Shown here: positions 58,881 to 64,000 of the stretch, piece after piece
Layout of the letters: every line of letters starts with the position of its first letter
Numbering within the stretch: position 1 is the stretch's first letter
The notes under the pieces: generated by a model
Told to the model about the DNA's origin: nothing
Database searches by the model: none
What the model saw: the letters and a program-made list of their open reading frames with translations, nothing else
Program-made: the position numbers and the translations under genes
Assembly: GCA_002007465.1 (NCBI GenBank)
Contig: LNAC01001796.1
Span: 30,596 to 94,595, forward strand
Length of the DNA stretch: 64,000 bases
Origin: Ailurus styani
Lineage: Eukaryota; Chordata; Mammalia; Carnivora; Ailuridae
Direction: 5' to 3'

Positions 58881-60164
58881 ACTGCAGTGATGTAGTTACA
58901 CCTGTTCTGGAAGTCAGGCATCTGAGCAACCTTAGTAACTTCTGCAGGGGCAGAGAAAAGGTCATTTATTTCTATAAACTTATAACCTCATGTGGTGGTC
59001 ACAAAAGCAGATGATGGCAACAGGCAAGGGGCCCTGCTTCATGGAGCTCTGGGCAGTGATTCTTTGGCCCTGATGAAGCAGAGAAACACTAGATTTGGTG
59101 TAAACTCTGACATTATGCCTGTGCTTTGTACTTGGACTCTCTGGCTTCCTTCTTCCACAGGTGTCTGCTCTGCCATGATTCTCCTAGTAATGCTTGTTTG
59201 GTAGAGAGAGAGCCAAACAATCCCCCCAAACCACTCCCTCCCTCAGATTATTCTGATTTATCTTGAGCGGTCTTTACTTGTAATGAGCCATCCTTAAGGG
59301 AACCCTGACTTTATCACCTATCAAAGCAAGTACATAGCTTGAAAGAGAAGCTGTCAAGTCTGAAATGCCATCTTTCTCACAGAAAGAAGGAAATCTGTGA
59401 GGCGCCAGAGGCAATACTGGTGAATGGTTCAGATGTGGCTTGTGCTATCCCTGCCTGTCACAGAGTAAAGGGAAAGCCATTTCATAAAGTTTCCCAGAAG
59501 TGGGCTACCCCACCAATTTCCAGATGTCTCCGGGGGAATGCTTTGCTGCATTAAGGTGCAAAAGTAACACTTTTCTCCTCCTTTTTTCCTGTAATCTCTA
59601 AACTGGCTCTATCTGCTGTAATTTTTTTTCTACCTAGGGACAGCTCTATGAATAAGTCATGAATTAAGAGGACATTCTGTTCAAGGCTGGTTCAGTGTGG
59701 GCATGGAGTCCTGCTTTCAAAGGGACCCCCTTCAAAGGATGGGAAACGAAACTCAAACGTTCTGCTCACCTGCCTGTCCTCCTACCTGCCCCTGCAATCC
59801 TACTCCAGGCTCTGCAGCAGAGAAACAAGCATAACAGGGAGAAGACCTAAGAAACTATGCATAGCTGGGCTGCCAGTGGCTGAAGGATGGTCAGTCTGAT
59901 TCCAGAAAACAGAGGAAAGGGTCAGATGGATGGACAACAAGGGTGGGGAAAGATCCATCACTTGAAGGCTCACTCTCTGCTATAATCAATTAAAACATTT
60001 CCAGGCTGATGAACCCTTCTGTCTTTCTTAAAAGACTTGGGTACTTATTCATCATCCTTGACCCTGCTACACAACACGGGACAGTTGCTGACAAAGCCTG
60101 GAGCTATTTCCCTGGCACTCTCTGCTGGGTGACCAGTCACAAGGAGGAAAACAAGGAAATGTAT
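58881..60164. other. unique sequence, no gene recognised
   Basis: No repeat or gene supported. Open frames up to 71 codons only. Confidence 0.45.
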
Positions 60165-60580
60165 TAATAAACACATGCTGTATCCCAGGTATCATGCTAA
60201 ACATGTTCATATGTGTTAACACATTTAATCCTCCACTCTGTAAGAAGCAAGATGTTATTAAATCTTACAGATAGGGGCCCCTAGGTGGCTCAGTTGGTTA
60301 AGCAACTGCTTTTGGCCCAGGTCATGATCCCAGGGTCCTGGGATTGAGCCCTGTATCGGGCTCCTTGCTGGGTTGGGGGGCGGGGAGGTAGGGGTGTGGT
60401 TTGGGAGCATGCTTCTCCTTCTTCTGCTCCCCTGCTTGTGCATGCTCTCTCTCTCTTTTCTCTCTCTCTGTCAAATAAATAAATAAAACCTTTTTAAAAA
60501 CTAAATCTTACAGATAAGGAAACCGAGGCTTAGAAATATTGACTAGCGTATTAGTACAGGGCTGAGCTCTGGTTGATTTG
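60165..60580 (-). repeat. MIR (reverse) split by a SINE
   Basis: Left part (catgctaaacatgttcatat, aacacatttaatcctccact, gatgttattaaatc) and right part (cagataaggaaaccgaggct, tagaaatattgactagcgta) join into one reverse MIR once the SINE is removed. Confidence 0.6.
60259..60516 (+). mobile_element. diverged SINEC with 15-base target site duplication and G-rich internal insert
   Basis: The duplication taaatcttacagata lies at 60259-60273 and 60502-60516. The head is ggggcccctaggtggctcag (60274). Where other copies have about 14 bases (tgctcagcagggag) between the cgggctc and cctgcttc-type words, this copy carries a longer G-rich stretch at about 60369-60404. The tail is aataaataaataaaaccttt. Confidence 0.95.
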
Positions 60581-61030
60581 GGGTTTATTATACAATACCT
60601 TAGATTAAATGCCAATCCCATCATGAGAAATTCAGGAGAATTATCTTGATTCTTCTTTGGATTTTGACTGAAACTCACATTGTTTGAAATTGAGTGGATC
60701 TTGAATTGTCTTCTGGTTATTGGGTAGCTATAATTGGTTTTAGGAATTACAGGATGATTTCCCATAGAGTTAGTGCCAACCTTTGGAGGGTACATGGAGA
60801 GGTTGACAAAAAAAATTCTGGCCTGATAGAGTGGACTTAAACCTTGCTTACAATTCAATTGAATGGGGATGTATAAGGAACCTGCTGTGGTTTAGTCCTC
60901 TGTTAGGCATTATGGGAGGGTGGAGTAAAGGCATTCTCTTTCCTTAAACAATTAATAAATTGCTTGAAAAGACACAGGGTACAGTTGCATAACTACATGT
61001 AATAATGTAGGCAAGTTTTAACAAAGGCTC
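60581..61030. other. unique sequence, no gene
   Basis: A 116-codon minus-strand frame (60508-60858) has no recognised family and runs into the MIR sequence. Confidence 0.4.
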
Positions 61031-61660
61031 AGGTGAGCTGTGGAGACAATAGGAACTCAAGGAGATCAGAGGCCAGAGGTGAGAGATGGAGCAGCTGCAG
61101 TATTCAGGCAATATTCAGTGTGGCGGAAAGCTTGATCTGGGTTTGAAAGAGTGTAGTATTTGCCTTGGAGGAAAGAAACAGAGAACTTTTAAATGGGAGA
61201 GGGAGGAGGAAATATGTTCAGGAGAGAATGCTACCAGTGTTTGGGGGCTGATGAGGTACTCATGTTGATTGGAACCATAGGAAATAGCTGAAGATTTGGT
61301 AGGAGAGGTAATCAGGTCTTGAATGTAACCTACAATGTGAACCTCATTCAAATGACCATGGAGATCCTTGGTAGGTTCTTGAACAAGAAAAGGAATTTTC
61401 AGAAACTGAACCTAAGAGTAGCATTCAGGGGAAATAGTGGAGCAAAGCTTGTGGGAACAAAGACAATTTGGGGAATTTTGACATGATCAAGGAGTGAAGT
61501 CATGAGCACTCAACCAAAGTAAAGGTGGGAGAGCAAAGCAAGGGCTGAGTGGGACCCAATTCAGGAGACAGTGCCTGCGTATGAATGGAGGACAAGTGAA
61601 AGTGGGGAAGGAGTCAAGGATGACTCCATGATTTAAAGTCTTCATAGAGTCAAGTTGTCA
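61031..61660 (+). repeat. ancient long interspersed repeat (copy)
   Basis: Shared phrases: ggagacaataggaactcaag, gagcagctgcagtattcagg, acatgatcaaggagtgaagt, tcaaggatgactccatgatt, tcaagttgtcattctcattt. Diverged and partial. Confidence 0.45.
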
Positions 61661-63534
61661 TTCTCATTTTGGAACCAGCTCCAGATGAAAGTCTTTCCTG
61701 TTTGGGAGAAAGCAGTGACCCAGGAATCCAGAAGCCTTGGGCTGAGGTTTTTTCTCTGTATTAGTTTTAGTCAAGTCACCCCTGCCCTACCCACAGGCTT
61801 GAAGACTCCTAAAATGTGCTTCGAGTTCCCTTCTAGGAACTGCATGTCGAACTCTACATGAAGAGGAGTGGGGAATGTTAATCTCTCTGCTTACCTCTTT
61901 GCCCCCATGCCTAGTATGGATTTCTCTCCAAAAAGTTAGACACTCCAGCAGCCCACCTCCATATGCAAGAACTACTGTACATCATTCCGTGCCATCATGG
62001 ACCTGCTGAGCATTTGTGCTTGCAGACGTTGAAGCTAACTAATATTCAGAGGGTAGATGGAGCTGGGCGTGTGAAGCCTCATTAGCTCTGTGGTTGGGTC
62101 ACGGTGCCCGACCATGAGGATGTTAAATGGCAGCATTGTCAGGATAAGACAATGCAACTGTCCCACTGCATTAACGGCCCATCAATCCTTACAGCCTCAC
62201 GCACAGCCCCCTCTCCAAGCCTCAGGCTCCTTGCAGAGGCGGTGTGTGGCGGCTGAAGCTGACTATGCAGGAAAGACAGTAGCATGTGCTGTTTCAGGTT
62301 TCTGATGATCAAAGGAATGGTATATATGGGAGAATGCTAAAATCTTGGGCTTCACCTCATGACAAGATCTGGCATTACCCATGTCACAAGCATAAATAAA
62401 CAAAAGTGACTCCAAGTGAAACCTAATTTCTGCAGCCCTAGGTAACCTCTTCTGTCATCTTAAGGGATAGAGTGACTGCAGGGAAGCAACAGGCAGGGCG
62501 GGTCTCAAACACAGATGGGGATGATTGGTTAATAGCTCCTTGGTAAGATTTCAAGGCAACAATAAATGTCTGAACTGCTAAAACATAAATCCTCTATATT
62601 CTGAAGTACAGCCTAAAATTCCCACTATCACATATCCATTGCTCTGAAAAATTGCATTTTTAGTTACCAAGTGACAGGTGACTTCTTTTGAAAGTCCTCC
62701 AAGTGGGATAATACATAAAGTGATGTAAATCATCCTATATATCTATTTTATCTTCTCCATTATTAGTTAATAATGTCACTTAATATCTATACCATGCTTT
62801 GTAGATACATGATAATTTTTAGTTTTAAAAATCCAGGAGATATTAATGCTAGTCCCAATTTATGAAAAAGGAGAGATCAGATTTGTTAAATACTATATTT
62901 TACTTTCTCAAATTGAAAAATACTGTTCGCACACTTTAAAGATTCATAAATCAGATGGCTCTTATAATTGTTATATATGTTACATATAATCTAGTTTCTC
63001 TCCAATCTTAAAGGAAAATGGTTATTAAACAGGTATCATGTAATACAGTATTAGCAAGCTAGTCCACTGGCAATGCCCCCGTAGTGTGCATTTTGACAAG
63101 GTATGTTGATGGAATGGAAAAAGAAGAAAAGTTCAGAGTATGGAATGTTATGGAGAGGAGGTATCATCAGACTAGGAACCAGAGGAGGTAATCCAGGCCA
63201 GCAGTTTGAGGGCTCTCTACCTCTTGAGAGTGGGGATAGAGAATACGCAAAAAGTCTGAGTTTGCCAGCCATAAACGCAGACATGTTTTTGAGGTTGGGG
63301 GCATTTATGTATATTATTTAAGTATTTTGTGAAGCATTTTAGCCATCCTCTCTGCGATGCCAAGCCTTCCATCATCTACATTGTACTGTCTTTTACTGAT
63401 TCCATGACACATTAGCTTATATGTGTCTCAAACATATGAGGCCACCATGCACTTATAAAAGTGGACTTCTTTAATGAGATGTTAACAGGAGCTCAAGATA
63501 AAAATTTGTACATTTTCTTTCAATTTTCCTTCTG
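61661..63534. other. mostly unique sequence, candidate conserved element at 62030-62340
   Basis: A possible MIR trace lies at 61700-61800. The stretch 62030-62340 is repeat-free and comparatively CpG- and GC-rich (tcacggtgcccgaccatgag, cattaacggcccatcaatcc), with the TCF/LEF-type atcaaagg at 62308-62315. Inference only. The rest (62340-63534) is AT-rich without supported features. Confidence 0.35.
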
Positions 63535-63655
63535 TGACAAACCAATAGGTTTGTGAGGCACTCGGGCTCAGAGACTGGGATTGGATCCTTATTCTATGAT
63601 TCAGGATAAGTAACGTTAACCTCCATGCTTCAGTTCTTCTTATCTCTTGCCCTAA
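63535..63655 (+). repeat. MIR relic
   Basis: The text cgggctcagagactgggatt, ggatccttattctatgattc and ggataagtaacgttaacctc follows the MIR order. Confidence 0.5.
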
Positions 63656-63771
63656 CCAAAATTAAATTGATTTCTACAAATTTGGGAACTTTTTTCTCAT
63701 ACCCCTTGTAGATGAGAATTGGGAGACTTGGCAATTATTTTCTTTGCCTTGATTGTCACTTCCAGGCCATT

Positions 63772-63835
63772 TCTCCCTTCTTTTTTTTTTTAATTTTTTA
63801 ATTTTTTATTCTTTGCCCCAGTCTCCCTTCTTTTT
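63772..63835 (-). mobile_element. LINE-1 micro-insertion: about 36 bases with target site duplication
   Basis: tctcccttcttttt lies at 63772-63785 and recurs at 63822-63835. Between them is only a T-rich run ending ttttttattctttgccccag. This equals the extreme 3' end of the reverse L1 at 52543-52575 (tttttttattatttgcccca), so it is an L1 truncated to about the last 15-20 bases plus its A-rich tail. Confidence 0.8.
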
Positions 63836-63947
63836 GTAAAACTCTTTAAGTCTCAACCAAATGGCTATATCACTTTCCCCCATTTTCCTAATAGTCATTT
63901 AAGGAACTCCTTGTCATGCAGCTTTACTTATTAAGATTTAACACTTA
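63836..63947. other. unique sequence
   Basis: AT-rich, no supported feature. It forms the left flank of the L1 5' end. Confidence 0.4.
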
Positions 63948-64000
63948 GGGGAGGAGCGGCAAGATGGCGGAGGAGTAGGAGACCGATTATCATCAGGTCC
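63948..64000 (+). mobile_element. LINE-1 5' end (5'UTR start), continuing past the window
   Basis: It starts ggggaggagcggcaagatgg and continues cggaggagtaggagacc. This is the layout of a mammalian L1 5'UTR start (gggggaggagccaagatggc in primates is the known parallel). Only 53 bases are inside the window, so I cannot tell whether the element is full-length. Confidence 0.85.
63960..63970 (+). promoter_or_regulatory. YY1-type site in the L1 5' end
   Basis: caagatggcgg fits the YY1 consensus. It begins at base 13 of the element, the same place as the known YY1 site near the start of the primate L1 5'UTR that positions transcription initiation (established for primate L1). Confidence 0.75.

Overview
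The window looks like non-coding nuclear DNA from a carnivoran mammal. The main evidence is eleven copies of the carnivore tRNA-Lys-derived SINE (SINEC), which opens with ggggcgcctgggtggctcag, continues with a CT-rich block and ends in (AAATA)n. The form seen here (a gcctacttgtgatctctctc block followed by gtcaaataaataaataaa) is the non-canid caniform type. I recall it best from mustelids, but that species-level reading is inference. No prokaryotic organisation is present. Every open reading frame examined is either a short chance frame or a remnant inside a LINE-1 copy. I found no exon, tRNA, rRNA, snRNA or CpG island that I can support.

Layout. 1-6.1 kb is mostly unique, with weak traces of LTR, L2 and MIR and one long ancient interspersed repeat. 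6.1-10.3 kb is a LINE-1 block: an ancient L1M-like piece, then two truncated L1 3' regions in the same orientation, one carrying a SINE. 10.3-16.9 kb is unique sequence with MIR/L2 relics. 16.95-18.13 kb is a complete twin-primed (5'-inverted) L1 insertion with its target site duplication and a nested SINE. 18.1-20.9 kb has a hAT-type element, an old L1 split by a younger L1 (containing a 34-base assembly gap in its G-rich tail), and a 120-base L1 tail. 20.9-31 kb is unique with four SINEs and a TCTA microsatellite. 31-35.7 kb has a repeat-poor segment, an AT-rich degenerate tandem repeat, an L1 tail and a MaLR-type LTR. 35.7-37 kb is a minus-strand L1 and a MIR. 38-39 kb has a GGAA array, a purine tract and a repeat-free AT/homeodomain-motif-rich segment. 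41-43 kb has the ancient long repeat and an internally deleted L1. 45.5-51 kb is repeat-dense, with a three-level nest (SINE in L1 in older L1M) and L1ME-type 3' sequence. 52.3-53.3 kb is a MaLR-type LTR split by an L1. 54-61.7 kb has L2, MIR, the ancient long repeat split by an L1, and a SINE inside a MIR. 61.7-64 kb is mostly unique; it ends with a 36-base L1 micro-insertion and, at the right edge, the 5' end of an L1 that runs out of the window.

No set of genes works together here. The content is a retrotransposon landscape plus a few repeat-poor, motif-rich segments that could be distal regulatory elements; that last point is a guess from sequence alone. I did not find a convincing undescribed biological system. 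The best leads are insertion structures with readable target site duplications, an unusual G-rich insertion inside one SINE, and candidate conserved non-coding elements. All repeat family names were given by eye from remembered consensus patterns and have not been run through a repeat library.
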